64,000 nt of DNA, from the NCBI GenBank assembly GCA_022606425.2, contig JAHDVF020001336.1:1240001-1304000 (forward strand), given 5' to 3'. Shown one piece after another: positions 34,955 to 45,499 of this stretch. A model generated the notes under the pieces. That model ran no database searches. It was given only the letters and a program-made list of their open reading frames with translations, and was not told the DNA's origin. The translations under genes were made by a program, and so were the position numbers. The stretch comes from Lepidostoma basale. Taxonomy: Eukaryota > Arthropoda > Insecta > Trichoptera > Lepidostomatidae. Every line of letters begins with the position of its first letter. Position 1 is the stretch's first letter.

Positions 34955-35205
34955 CCAGCCATGAATGTGGAAGATGTCGTGCGATGGGGAAGACTGAGAA
35001 GACGCTACTGGAGAGATCATGTGGAAAGAGCATGTTCTGAAAGAGTGATAAATATAGCCGCAAATAAAGTACCATCAAGAAATCGACCTGCAGGAAGACC
35101 ACCCAAAAGATGACGAGACAGTTGGACATCTACGTCCCAGGAACAGGCTCCGAGAAATAACAGGACACAGTCCTAAATAAAGCAGAAGAAGAAGAAGAAG
35201 AAAAC
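34955..35205 (+). mobile_element. LINE-H 3' end
   Basis: Plus-strand remnant: GATGTCGTGCGATGGGGAAG, coding for an RWGRLRRRYWRDHVERA-like block, then GRPPKR, and an AGAAGAAGAAGAAGAAG tail. Same family as 1-362 and 63236-63870. A stop interrupts the frame. Confidence 0.7.
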
Positions 35206-35284
35206 GGCTGTATAAATAAATAAATTAATTAAAACTTTGAAGACTTTTTTCTAGAAATTGGCTGGTTTTTGCGTTTTTTCACCT

Positions 35285-35560
35285 TGACTATGAACGGATG
35301 TCGTTAGGTGGGGTAGGCAAAGAAGAATAAGTTACTGGTATGCACACATGAGGAGAATGGATCCCTCCAGACTCCCCTTCATTGTGTTGCATGGCCAGCC
35401 CCAAGGTAGACGACCCTCGGGCAGACCACCAAAGAGATGGATCGACAGCTGGGAGTCGACTTCGCGGGAGGCCAATTCCTCTTAAGAAACAGGCCACTAG
35501 GCCTACACTAAAAAGTAGAAGAATAAGACTATGGACGATTTTGTGGGAGGACTTCAATCC
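35285..35560 (+). mobile_element. LINE-like 3' fragment
   Basis: The plus frame reads YAHMRRMDPSRLPFIVLHGQ, then GRPPKRWIDSWES, a LINE C-terminal signature, ending in an AAAAGTAGAAGAATAAG tail. Related to LINE-H but distinct. Confidence 0.6.
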
Positions 35561-35620
35561 TGCAAAATCCCACCCCGAAGTCAATTTCCTAAATCGTAAT
35601 AAACAATTTTATTTAAATAA

Positions 35621-37255
35621 GTAGCACCAACCGGTTTCAACCTGTAGCGAGGAACACTCACATACCGCATGTTTTTAATTATTTAAAAAAAAAATGCATA
35701 GTGGTTTAAAGTTTACCTATAAAATGATATATCAAGTTTAAATTTTACAAGTTGCATTATCGAAATTTCGTATATTTGATTTTTCTTTTAGGGTTGTTAC
35801 AAGCATAAATAAATATAATTTTTACTCTTTTATAAAAAATATATTTATTGAAAGAAAACATAAAAAAATCAAAGTATATTGTATCAGTTCTTGTCTATTA
35901 TCTTCTTCTTCTTCTTCTTTTTGTCCTGTCACACCTCCGTGGTGCATAGGGCCTCAAGGAATCTTCTCCACCCGACTCTATCGCATGCCTGATGCTTAAC
36001 ATCGTCCCAAGTGAGACCTGCTGCCTTAACCTCGCCCTGCAGGGTTCTTCTCCAGGTGGCTCTAGGTCTGCCTCGCTTTCTCTTTCCCCCCATAGGGGAC
36101 CAGTCTAGTGCGCCCTGAGCGATGCAGGCTGGGTTCCGTCTCAGAGTGTGACCGATCCACTGCCACTTGCGCCCAGCGACTTGTTCTCTAATTGGCTTTT
36201 CGCCTGCCATGGTCCAGAGAACGGCATTTGACACTGTTTGGGGCCAATAGATTTTGAATATTGAGCGAAGGCACCTATTTATAAACACCTGGAGTTTACC
36301 AATAACGTCTGCGGTAGACTTCCAAGTCTCACATCCGTACAGCAGTACACTTTTAACGTTACTGCTGAATACTTGGAGCTTGAGCTTTCTCGAAATGATA
36401 CCGGAGCGCCATACAGGGCGAAGCATAGCGAAAGCTCCCCTTGCCTTGTCAAGTCTGCTGGCTACATCCTCCTCCGTACCTCCTGAGCCTGCTATCATAC
36501 TACCGAGGTAGCAGAAGCTGGTCGTGGTCACAAGGGGGACACCGTGGAGCAAGATTGGGGTGGAGTCATTTGTGGACACTCGTAGGTCTACTGTCTTGGA
36601 CATGTTAATCTTGAGACCTACTTTTGCCGCTTCCTCGTGAAGTCTACAAAGTTTCCGCCCCGCATCCACCCGGTTTACCGAAAGCAAACAGAGGTCATCA
36701 GCATAATCCAGATCCTCCAACTGGGTATCACGCATCCATGGAATGCCACGGGGACCGTCGAAAGAACGGCGCAACACATCCTCCAGAACCACTATGAAGA
36801 GCAGGGGTGATAGTAGACATCCCTGTCGCACTCCCGCACTCAGTTTGATGGCCTCGGAGAGTTTGCCCTGGTGCACTACACGACAAGAACAACCGTCATA
36901 CATTGCCCTGATGATATTCACGTCTATTATCACTTGAAATTAATTATTTCAAGTGATATCCTTTTGATCCTTTATATCAATCTCACCATAAGTGGTAACC
37001 CTAGTGCTCGACTTCTACAAAAATCCCTTTATCAATAAGATCGACCAACGTCAGAAGGTTCATTTTTCTTGCAGAGATAGTGTATAGGAGTCGCTAGCCT
37101 CACAAAAAAAATTGTTAAATTCCTACTGGAATCATTTTTTTAATGCAAAGTGGCCTTACGGTATTGATGGTGCGCCTACGTAGCGGCCACCAGTGGCCTA
37201 ATGGTATTGAAGTGGTGAACGGAGTTCGCTACAGAGTGAAACCGGTTGGCGCTAC
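35621..37255. mobile_element. TIR element T1, copy A (interrupted by LINE-B)
   Basis: The ends are inverted repeats: GTAGCACCAACCGGTTTCAA at 35621 and, inverted from 37255, GTAGCGCCAACCGGTTTCAC. The interior (without the LINE-B at 35903-36921 and one target copy) is about 600 bases and matches copy B at 38975-39800 in the opposite orientation. No transposase. Target duplication not resolved. Confidence 0.7.
35903..36921 (-). mobile_element. LINE-B with partial reverse transcriptase and 10-bp target duplication
   Basis: Flanked by GTCTATTATC at 35893-35902 and 36922-36931. The tail (CTTCTTCTTCTTCTTTTTG as seen on +) gives minus orientation. The complement holds one open frame of about 330 residues with RT motifs GVRQGCLLSPLLFIVVLEDV and LDYADDLCLLS (intact catalytic YADD), then GLKINMSKT, YLGSMIAGSG, LLYGCETWK, KWQWIGHTLRRNP, KRGRPRATWRRTL and the FLEALCTTEV terminus. 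The N-terminal RT and endonuclease are lost by 5' truncation. RTE/CR1-like by motif style; clade uncertain. Confidence 0.9.
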
Positions 37256-37327
37256 TATCTCAAATAAAGTGATTTATACTTAGTGAAAAATTGTTTAAAT
37301 TTATTTTAAAAATAAATATTTTTTTAT

Positions 37328-37950
37328 AAGGATTAATTGTATCTCAATAGACACCAAGATGTAAATTGTTTTTCTGGGAACAGAATATGGTGGCCGAGGC
37401 GCTTACAGGACTTATGACCTGTCATTGGTTGGGTTGAGCGATCGGTTTTGTTTAACAACATTCCCCATTCCGCCCTTCTTATGACCACCAAATCTGACAA
37501 ATTTTTGGAACTTGTATATCCTGCGCTTATCTTTACATATTTTAGTTCACTCTAAACTGGCGTCATCTCTTCAGATTGGGAAGCATTGAGCAGAAAATCT
37601 TTATTAATGCACTGTGAAAGTCTCTGCAAATCATATAGTACTAGATTACGCCTGGAGATGTCTCTCCAATTTTTATGCCTTAAATAAAAAACAATTTATC
37701 CGCAAAGGGTAAAATCCAGTATTTGTCTACAAGAATTTGTAAACATTCAAAATGTTGTATAAAATAACTGGTCCAAATAGGTAGATAAGTACTGTAAGCG
37801 CCTCGGCCACCACATTCTGTTCCCAGAAAAATAATTTACATATTCGTCTCTATTGAGATACAATTAATCCTTAAAAAAAATAATTTATCCGCAATGGGTA
37901 AAATTCAGTATTTGTCTACAAGAATTTGTAAACTTTCAAAATGAAATATA
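37328..37950. mobile_element. Foldback element, larger copy
   Basis: The left arm begins AAGGATTAATTGTATCTCAA; the right arm near 37787-37876 is inverted (GAGATACAATTAATCCTT). Shared core blocks with 7035-7383 and 52917-54030 include CAGGACTTATGACCTGTCAT. A CCGCAA/TGGGTAAAAT..CAGTATTTGTC block occurs twice (37698 and 37888). Confidence 0.75.
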
Positions 37951-38504
37951 TACCTACTTCTTTGTTATCTCATAATAAAGATACTGAAAAACAAATGCAT
38001 CTAGTAAAACACGACGGCGTATTTATTTAATTAGATGGATATGCTAGAATAATTTTAAGAACAGCACACCTTGTATTATTTCCATAATAAAACTACAAGT
38101 ATTCAAAATGCAATAGTAAAGACGGAGAACAATAAGCGAGAGAGAGCTCTCTATAAACTAAGTGGTTTCTTTATAAAACACTAATTGTACACACGAGGTT
38201 CTGAAGTTGTAATAGAAAGGAGTTGTTGACGTGGAAAGTCTGTTTCTCTGGAGAACGTAGTGGGTGAAGGAAGTACAACGTTTTACGCTACGAGAAACTT
38301 AACCCTTTGGTTGCCGAAATCCGATATATTGTCTTTCTCTACACTCAGTGCCGAATCCGACGGATAGAAGTCATGATTTATGAAATAATTATATACCTAT
38401 GCTTTACACAGAGTGTGAGGGAGTGAGTCAGCGCTACATTTTTATATGTTTGAAATAAAAAAGCATATAATAAATAAAAGATTTCATTAAATGTAACATT
38501 CAAG

Positions 38505-38872
38505 GTTGCCCAGAGCGCCATGGAAAGAGCCATGCTTGGAATAACCTTGAGGGACAGATTTAGAAACGAATTTATTCGACAACAAACCAAGGTGACTGAG
38601 GTGGCTCTACGGATAGGCGGGCTGAAGTGGCGGTGGGCTGGCCATATCTCTCGGAGAACCGACAGCCGATGGGGAAGACGGGTTCTGGTGTGGAGACTGC
38701 GTACAGGATTCCGTAGAGTTGGACGTCCCCTTGCTCGCCGGACCGACGATCTGTAGAGGATTGCTGGATATGGATGGATGGGAGCGGCAATGGATAGGAG
38801 GCGGTGGCGTACTTTGGGAGAGGTCTACAGAGAGATTCAGCAGTGGATGACAGACGGCTGATGATGATGATT
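38505..38872 (+). mobile_element. LINE 3' end with GATGATGATG tail
   Basis: The plus frame encodes AMERAMLGITLRDRFRNEFI, RTKVTEVALRIGGLKWRWAG-type and GRPLARRTDD blocks, the C-terminus of a RTE-like LINE. It ends CTGATGATGATGATT. A related minus-strand copy is at 56770-57240. Confidence 0.75.
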
Positions 38873-38974
38873 AAATGTAAATTAAAAGTTTTGTTCTTTT
38901 GTAGTTAATGGGCACGGCGTAAAAAAGAACAGTGAATAGCACTAAGGGTTTTATGTTTATGAGTTTTGTTTATT

Positions 38975-39800
38975 TTAACCACTTCAATACCGCAAGGCCA
39001 CTGGTGGCCGCTACGTAGGCGCACTACCAATACCATAAGGCCACTTTGTATTAAAAATGTAAACGTTTTTTTTTGTGTGTCTAGCGACATCTATACACTA
39101 TCTCTGCAAGAAAAATGAACCTTCTGACGTTTGTCGATCTTATTGAAAAATAGAGTTTTGTAGAAGTCGAGCACTAGGGTTACCACTTATGGTGAGATCG
39201 ATATAAATCGTGAAAGTACGTTCAGAAGACAAATACTCTGGACTTTGGAGAGTATCTTGTATTCCTAATGTCGAACCATCTCTCATGCGTTCCTGGTATT
39301 ATATATTTATTATATTTTACCTGTTCTCAATAGATGTCTTAAACTATAAAAATTGTTTGTAATATCTTTTGAGAAAATAAACTGATTTGATTTGATTTGA
39401 TAAATGATCTATTTTTTGTTAAAAAATTTATACCTGAATTTCAAGTGTTTTGACCTTTTAACCTTGCCTTTACCATATTTCAGGACACAATTTAAAATTT
39501 TGCTCGTTTTTACTCAATACAATTTCAAATTTGCGTATTTATAAAATATTATTTTGTTCTATAGTTCAAGTGATAATAGACAAGAACTGATACACCACAC
39601 TCTGATTTTTTAATGTAATACTATAAATAATTTTTAATGTATTTAAGAAAAATCAAATAAACGAAATGACGATAATGCAACTTGAAAATTTTAAACTTGA
39701 TATATCATTTTATAGGAAAACTTTAAACATAATGCATAAATCAAATTAGCCCTATTTAAAAAAAAAAACATGCGATATGTGATTGTTCCTAAGCTTAAAA
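38975..39800. mobile_element. TIR element T1, copy B (inverted), with LINE-E inside
   Basis: Matches 35640-37240 in inverse orientation (CCACTTCAATACCGCAAGGC at the start; GATAATAGACAAGAACTGAT at 39571; TTTATAGGAAAACTTTAAAC). Its outer TIRs are missing. A plus-strand LINE-E 3' end (to TGATTTGATTTGATT) is inserted at about 39215-39400. Confidence 0.65.
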
Positions 39801-39904
39801 CATCACGGTACTAAAACGGTTAATAAAGTGAGGTACAGAATAGAGATTGCGATGGTCGCATTCAATAATATGAGACCATTCTTCTGCAATGACAACATCA
39901 ACTT

Positions 39905-40620
39905 AAAATTTATATATTAGGTCCATATTACTATACGAAGTGGAGAGCTGGACCCTCAAAGTGAACACAATAAACCGTATAGAAGCACTTGAAATGTGGC
40001 TCCATCGCAGAATGTTGCGGACCTCATGGACTGATATGGTCACCAACAATGAGGTGCTACATAGAGCCAGAGTAGGAAGAGAATTGTTGTCTGATGTGAA
40101 TTCCAATTCAATTTCAATTTATTTATTTTTTAAATCATAAACATTACAGTATATAACCAAAGCGCTTATGACTATACAGGTAGGATACAAAAACAACAAA
40201 AAACTATTTTAAACAGTAAATACAATTATGAAATATAAAAATTTCAATATTAACAATAGACAAAAACACAAAAAAACACGGGATAATTAAAAAATTAAGA
40301 CCAAATAAGTAATTAGAAACAATAAGAAGAACAACACATTATTTAAGAGATAGATGTTTTCTGAGGGTAGCCTCACTATCGTGGAAGATGTCCACATCCG
40401 AAGAGATGCGGTTTAGAAGGATTATTGCCCTGCCCACGGGCATAACCTTAGGTAAATTGGTTCTACACCGTGGCAGGTGAAATAATATATGTTGCCTTTG
40501 TCGTAGATAATTGTCAGGGACGTGGAGTAGTTGTTTCGTCTGGCACAGGACAGAGAGGCCTACGCCAGGGTGATAGTCGACGTCGGGGGGACCTGACATG
40601 GCACTCAAAGAAGAAGAAGA
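39905..40620. mobile_element. LINE fragments: RTE-like (+) and LINE-E-like/D-like
   Basis: 39930-40100 (+) encodes ESWTLKVNTINRIEALEMWL and RMLRTSWTDMVTNNEVLHRA, RT C-terminal text. 40110-40500 on the complement encodes NYLRQRQHILFHLPRCRTNL and VMPVGRAIILLN, the LINE-E C-terminus. 40540-40620 (+) is a LINE-D-like tail ending AAGAAGAAGAAG. Confidence 0.7.
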
Positions 40621-40842
40621 GTTTTATTTCGGAGACAAACACTTATTATACATTACTCGTATGTCTGGACTCGGCTGGGAATATTTTTTGCACGCCGAGA
40701 TAAAGCAAAATTAATGGCACGGCTTACAAATTTGACGGTGGTCGTAAGAATGGTAGCTGCTGACTGTGCACTTTTTTACACCGTGCGGACGAAACTACAG
40801 TAGTAAGTTTTTGTGTCGCTCTCGCCCCAGAACAAGAGCAAC

Positions 40843-41097
40843 TGACGACCTTCGTGGCAGAGTGGTTACAAGCTCTGACTTCCATGCCGAAGGTCCTGGG
40901 TTCGATTCCCGGTGATGGCAGTGTGATTGTCACACTGTCTTTGGTCTGGTGTAGAATTCAAGTGACAATAAAATGGCGATAGATTGGCTACCTATCACAT
41001 GTCACGAGAATCAATATAATAGCTAAAAAAAAAAATAATTGTATACAGTAATTGGGTCCAAACGACCTGTTGTGTACATAAAAAAAAAAAAAAAAAA
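40843..41097 (+). mobile_element. tRNA-derived SINE, copy 3, most complete
   Basis: 255 bases. TGACGACCTTCGTGGCAGAG head, A-box-like GTGGCAGAGTGG, B box GGTTCGATTCC, body with ATGGCGATAGATTGGCTACC, a 3' part with GTCCAAACGACCTG and a terminal A run. This copy gives the reference for the uninterrupted SINE. It is inserted in piggyBac-like copy 2. Confidence 0.85.
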
Positions 41098-41499
41098 CTT
41101 CACCTATGTCAAAGGAGCCGAAAAAATATAAAATAAATTAGTTTTAATTTAGATACATTTTACAGACTGTTTATAATTTACTAAATATTATTTTTTATTC
41201 TCTAAAATCGTGGCTATTTTGGTATAGTACTCCTAAAAGTGCCGCAACCAAAGGGTTAAAGGTAAATATTTCGTAATTTCGGATTACATACAGTAGCGGA
41301 TTAAGCCAAGAGAGGTCCCAGTCGATTCATATGGGGGCCATCTAATTCATTTAGAAAAATTACATTAGAAATAATAGTTGAATCTTTTTATTACTTATAC
41401 GAATGTTTAGTAAATCTGTATATGAATGCGAATGAAAGTGTTATTATCAAAATATTGAAAATATCATTAAGATGGTGTGTATTCTACACAAGGAAATAA

Positions 41500-41970
41500 T
41501 GATTGAAAAAAGAATTTGAAGTAAACGACAAAAACAGAATTAATCATAGACAATTTATTAATTTACCGTCTTCAGGTTTATACACTCGATTCAATGCCAT
41601 ATGTGAGGATTGGTCGCACATAGGTCTTATAGATGCGTACCTTGCTGTCAGTCCTCGTGTCCTTGTTTCTCCATATGACATCTTTCAGGCAGCCTGCAAC
41701 GGCTGCAGCCCTATCCACCTGTGACCTTACTTCTCTGGGGAGGTCATTAGAGCTGGTTACTTCGCTTCCGAGATATCTGAATAGGTCCACCTGTTCAATT
41801 TCCTCCTGGCGTATGGAGACTTCGCATCTCAGTTGATTTCTTGAGAATGTCATAAACTTCGTTTTTGGGATGGATATGATCATATTGTATTTTGAACAGG
41901 ATTCATCAAACTTTGAGAGCATTGCTTGTAAGTCGCTTTCATTTGATAATATAATTCTACAATACATTAA
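41500..41970 (-). mobile_element. LINE-H reverse-transcriptase fragment
   Basis: The complement of 41578-41967 encodes 129 residues with NMIISIPKTKFMTFSRN, QVDLFRYLGSEVTSSNDL, GCLKDVIWRNKDTRTDSKVR and YVRPILTYGIESS. This is the segment just after the RT palm in RTE-like proteins, and is continued in style by the 1-362 and 46965 copies. It has no ends. Confidence 0.75.
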
Positions 41971-42113
41971 AGCCGTGCTGAAATATTACAACTGTCTCTC
42001 AGTTCTCTGCGGCAAACGTGTTCATTTATACCGATAAAGATGACAGTGGTAAACGAATTACATAAATAAATAATGTGTTTTTGTAAATAAATTGTATTCT
42101 CATGTGTGCACAC

Positions 42114-42230
42114 CAATGCCGTCCCGAAATCACTGTTTACCAGGCCGTATTGTTGAATTAAATGTGGGGCCGATCTAATCTGACAGCTGTCAAATGTCAA
42201 AAATTGAAAAAAGTATCGCGACTTTTAATT
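42114..42230 (+). repeat. Repeat with CAATGCCGTC end, inverse of 57345-57454
   Basis: Starts CAATGCCGTCCCGAAATCAC and continues through AATTAAATGTGGGGCCGATC and CTGACAGCTGTCAAATGTC. The copy at 57345-57454 is the same sequence reversed, so the hairpin motif is one end of a longer element. Confidence 0.65.
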
Positions 42231-42299
42231 AATAACAATTAATATAGATAAACATTTTTAACAATATAATTTCATTATTATTATATTATATGGCCAAGT

Positions 42300-42405
42300 C
42301 ATAGAGGTCTCCCTCCACTTACCCGAAGCTGTTATAGGCGCAGCGGCGCCTTTCGTCAGCTTCACTCGTGCACTCCCTAGGCCCGTCCCATAATACAAAA
42401 CATAT
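42300..42405. repeat. Dispersed repeat, second copy of 12055-12190
   Basis: Shares GCTGTTATA, GCAGCGGCGCC and CTTTCGTCAGC blocks with 12055-12190. No coding content. Confidence 0.4.
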
Positions 42406-42684
42406 AATACAAAACATTCGCTATTTTACCACGTCGCGTCGTTTGCACACCGGGTAAGTTATTTTTCTCATCTAAGAACTATTCAAGCAAGAACTCCAAT
42501 CTTAATAACCATCTTTGCGTAAAGTTGTCTACCTTAATTAGCTACTTGACGGGGAAGAGGCGAGTAATTGGAACTTAAGGGTAATCAGAGCAGGTAATTT
42601 ATGCGCTGCAGTACTCACTGCGACGAAAAGTTTTCATATTACAATTATGCAAGTTTTAGGTAAAGTATACGTGGAGCGACATGA

Positions 42685-43035
42685 TAATATCTTCTTCTTC
42701 TTCTTCTTCACTTTTGGTAGACTCAGGAGTCTGTTATTTCAGGCGGGTTCTCTTGAGACGCTGAACTCCAGCTTTCTCTCCACCGTTTCGGGGGTCTTCC
42801 TGGTCGGCGTTGTCCGTTTGGCGTTCCATGGAGAGCTATGTGTGGTATCCTATTTGAGCTCATCCTTTCTACGTGTTGGTGCAGTATCGCCGTCTTTGAC
42901 GTCCCCAGCTGACCACATCTTCGACCTCGCAGATTTCTCGGATTGCTGTATTCGTAACTCGATCACGTAGGGTCTTGCCAGCTATAGCGCGGAGTGTTTT
43001 CATCTCGGTTGTTCTGAGCATGCTCTTTGTCTAGA
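42685..43035 (-). mobile_element. LINE 3' end with GAA tail
   Basis: CTTCTTCTTCTTCTTCAC tail. The complement contains a degraded RT C-terminus. Similar in style to LINE-D and LINE-H but with no other copy here. Confidence 0.55.
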
Positions 43036-43198
43036 CGGTGTGAGGTCGTCATATACATTTTTTCCGAGATTTGAGAAGTTGTATAGTGAACAACCAGCCC
43101 ATCCATCCCATTTATAATTTTATTAATGTCAAATATTAATCGATGTTCAATAAATTGTTTGTGAAATTAAAACTCGTGTTTAATTTATTTTTAAACTA

Positions 43199-43859
43199 CT
43201 AAATAACTAACAAACCATCACGCCGTCACCCCGAAGGGGTAGGCAGAAATAATGGACTGCCACATTTTTCTTTCCTCCACATTCATACATCGTGTCATGC
43301 CCGCGCGTCGATTTCTCTGATTCCTCACATGGCCGACATTTAATATTTGATTTATTTGATCGTGCCACGTTGTCTTCGGTCTTCCTCTATTTCAAGTTCC
43401 ATTTACATCGTTAACATATAATTTTTTTACCATTCTTTCTTCATTCATTCTTTCCATATGTCAAAAACCATCTTAATGATCCTTTCATTATTTTGTTCAT
43501 AACACCATCATTCGCACCGCATTCATTTCTTATATTTTCATTCGACACTCTATCATATACAGAGTATCTACACATTCGTCTAAGAGATCTCATTTCTACT
43601 GCATTTATTCTACTTTCATCCTTATTTTGCCAGTTCCATGCTTCGCTTCCATATATAAGGGTCGGTAGAAGAACACCATAGTGCACTACCATTCTAGCTT
43701 TTTTGGATAGGTTTTTGTTTGCGATGACAACTTTAGGTGCACCATTCACTTTTTTGCTTGCCCCAATCCTTCTTTCAATATCCCTCTCCACTCACCGATC
43801 TCTTGTTAACATACTACTTAAATATACGAACTCATCTACTTGCTCCAATTTTTCACAAA
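43199..43859 (-). mobile_element. LINE-A with 14-bp target duplication
   Basis: Flanked by TTATTTTTAAACTA at 43185-43198 and 43860-43873. The left end begins with a degenerate ACTAAC tail and CATCACGCCGTC. The complement carries MERDIERRIGASKKVNGAPK and the downstream LINE-A order, with a frameshift near LRWFLTYGKNE. Confidence 0.85.
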
Positions 43860-44044
43860 TTATTTTTAAACTAACCTTACCACATTAAAGTGCCCTTCAA
43901 CTGCGTGTAGAACCCTTATTGAATGCTTTTGCACTACGACCAGCCGCTGCAACCAAGACCATGGCGGTTGTCCAGTCTCAATATGGATATTACCGAAACA
44001 GTTGAAATTAGATATTTTATTTATAGAAAATAGTATCGGTTTTT

Positions 44045-44860
44045 ATCTTTTCGTTGCTAAATGAGTAATCGCTTTTATGTATGTATGGAAGCGAAGCATG
44101 GAACTGGCAGAAGAAAGATTAGAGCATAATAAATGCGGTAAAGATGAGGACCCTAAGACGTACGTGTGGTAGAACGATGTTATACAGAATCTCAAATGCA
44201 GAGCGAGCGAGCAAGCGCTCAACAATTATAAAGAAATGTAGAGCGAAAGAATAATAATAATAATAATAATAATTCATTGAATAATTTATAGCGCGCCATT
44301 TTTATGAATTACTCATCTCAAGGGCGCTGTGGAAGATGCTCCGTTTTATCAACTAGATAATAATAATAATAATAACAATGAAAACAAAAATAATAAACAT
44401 ATTTAATATGAGGGCTGCACCTGACGAAGTCGATCAGCCCTTCCTGTCAGGAAATGATAATTTGAAAAGGTGCGTTTTGCGTCTCGATCTAAACTCTGAT
44501 TGATTCTCAATGCACTTAAGGTCTGCTGTAAGATTGTTCCAGGCTGAACGGCCGGCTACCGCGAAGGCTCGGTCGCCAAAGTTTGTGCTTGGACAGCGTT
44601 TGGGCACAGTCAATCTACCGATCGCAGAAGACTTAGCTGATCGCAATGTAGACTGTCTAGCATTCAGGTTCTCGTTGATGCAGAGTTCAGATATATAAGC
44701 TGGTGCCATTCCATGCAACGCCTTATAGACCGTCCAGCAGAGCTTGTATTGTATTCTTTCTGGACATTTTAGCCCGTGGAGCTCCTTAAGATGCTGTGTT
44801 ATGTGACAACTCTTTGGCACACCCTTCATCAGTCTTGTATCAAATAAGGTATTATTAACA
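44045..44860 (-). mobile_element. LINE-A scrap (+) followed by LINE-F 3' end (-)
   Basis: 44070-44210 is a diverged plus-strand LINE-A piece (GTATGGAAGCGAAGCATGGA). From 44255 an AATAATAATAATAATAAT tail precedes a minus-strand LINE-F coding piece with HLKELHGLKCPERIQYKLCW, YKALHGMAPAYISEL, NFGDRAFAVAGRSAWNNL and KTHLFKLSFPDRKG, a CR1-type C-terminus. Confidence 0.75.
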
Positions 44861-45480
44861 AAATTATGAAAGGATCTCTGCGTTGGTTCGGACATATGGA
44901 GCGCATGGGTGAAAAAATAATGGTTAAAAAAGTATACGTTAACGATGTTAATGTGAGGAAAACATGGCATGACCAAATTGACCACGCCGTTTCCCCGCAG
45001 GGTAGGCAGAGAGAATGGACCGCCACACTACTCTATCCTGACATACCTCTCCAGATTCCTCCACATTCATACAGCGAGTCATACATGCACGTTGATTCTT
45101 CCGGCTTCTGACATGACCAACCTTTAACATTTGATTAATTTGGTCTTGCCATGTTTTCCTCGGTCTTCCTCGACACCGTACTCCATTGACATCGTTAACG
45201 TATACTTTTTTAACCCATATGTCCGAACCAACGCAGCGATCCTTTCATAATTTTGTTCATAATACCTTATTTCGCTCTACATTCCTTTGTAATATCAGCA
45301 TTTGAGATTCTGTCGTAGGGACCTCATCTCTACCGCATTTATTCTGCTCTCATCTTTCTTCTGTCAGTTCCATGCTTCGCTTCCATACATAAAGGTTGGG
45401 ACCAGAACTCCACTGTGAACGGCCATTTTCGCTTTCATTGATAAATTCTTGTTTCCATTAACTATTTTTAAAGCTTCATT
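44861..45480. mobile_element. LINE-A inverted pair
   Basis: 44850-44985 is a plus-strand LINE-A segment (LRWFGHMERMGEKIMVKKVY). From 44986 the sequence turns into the minus-strand LINE-A 3' end (CACGCCGTTTCCCCGCAGGG) and runs inverted through the same region to about 45480 (CATATGTCCGAACCAACG at 45210). The two halves are inverted copies meeting without a spacer. Confidence 0.7.
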
Positions 45481-45499
45481 CACTAACAAGTAGATAAGT

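Larger units (their letters stand above)
38299..41259. mobile_element. piggyBac-like element, copy 2, with nested insertions
   Basis: TTAA at 38299-38302 followed by CCCTTTGGTTGCCGAAATCC; at the other end GCCGCAACCAAAGGG then TTAA 41256-41259. The order of interior blocks is the inverse of copy 1 (9513-11178). Nested inside are a LINE (38505-38872), TIR element T1 copy B (38975-39800), LINE fragments (39905-40620) and a SINE (40843-41097). No transposase frame. Confidence 0.75.

Noticed and set aside
35929..36933. Single-copy host gene on the minus strand
   Set aside because: Reverse-transcriptase palm motifs, GAA tail, target duplication and related copies at 7636 and 14955 show it is LINE-B.
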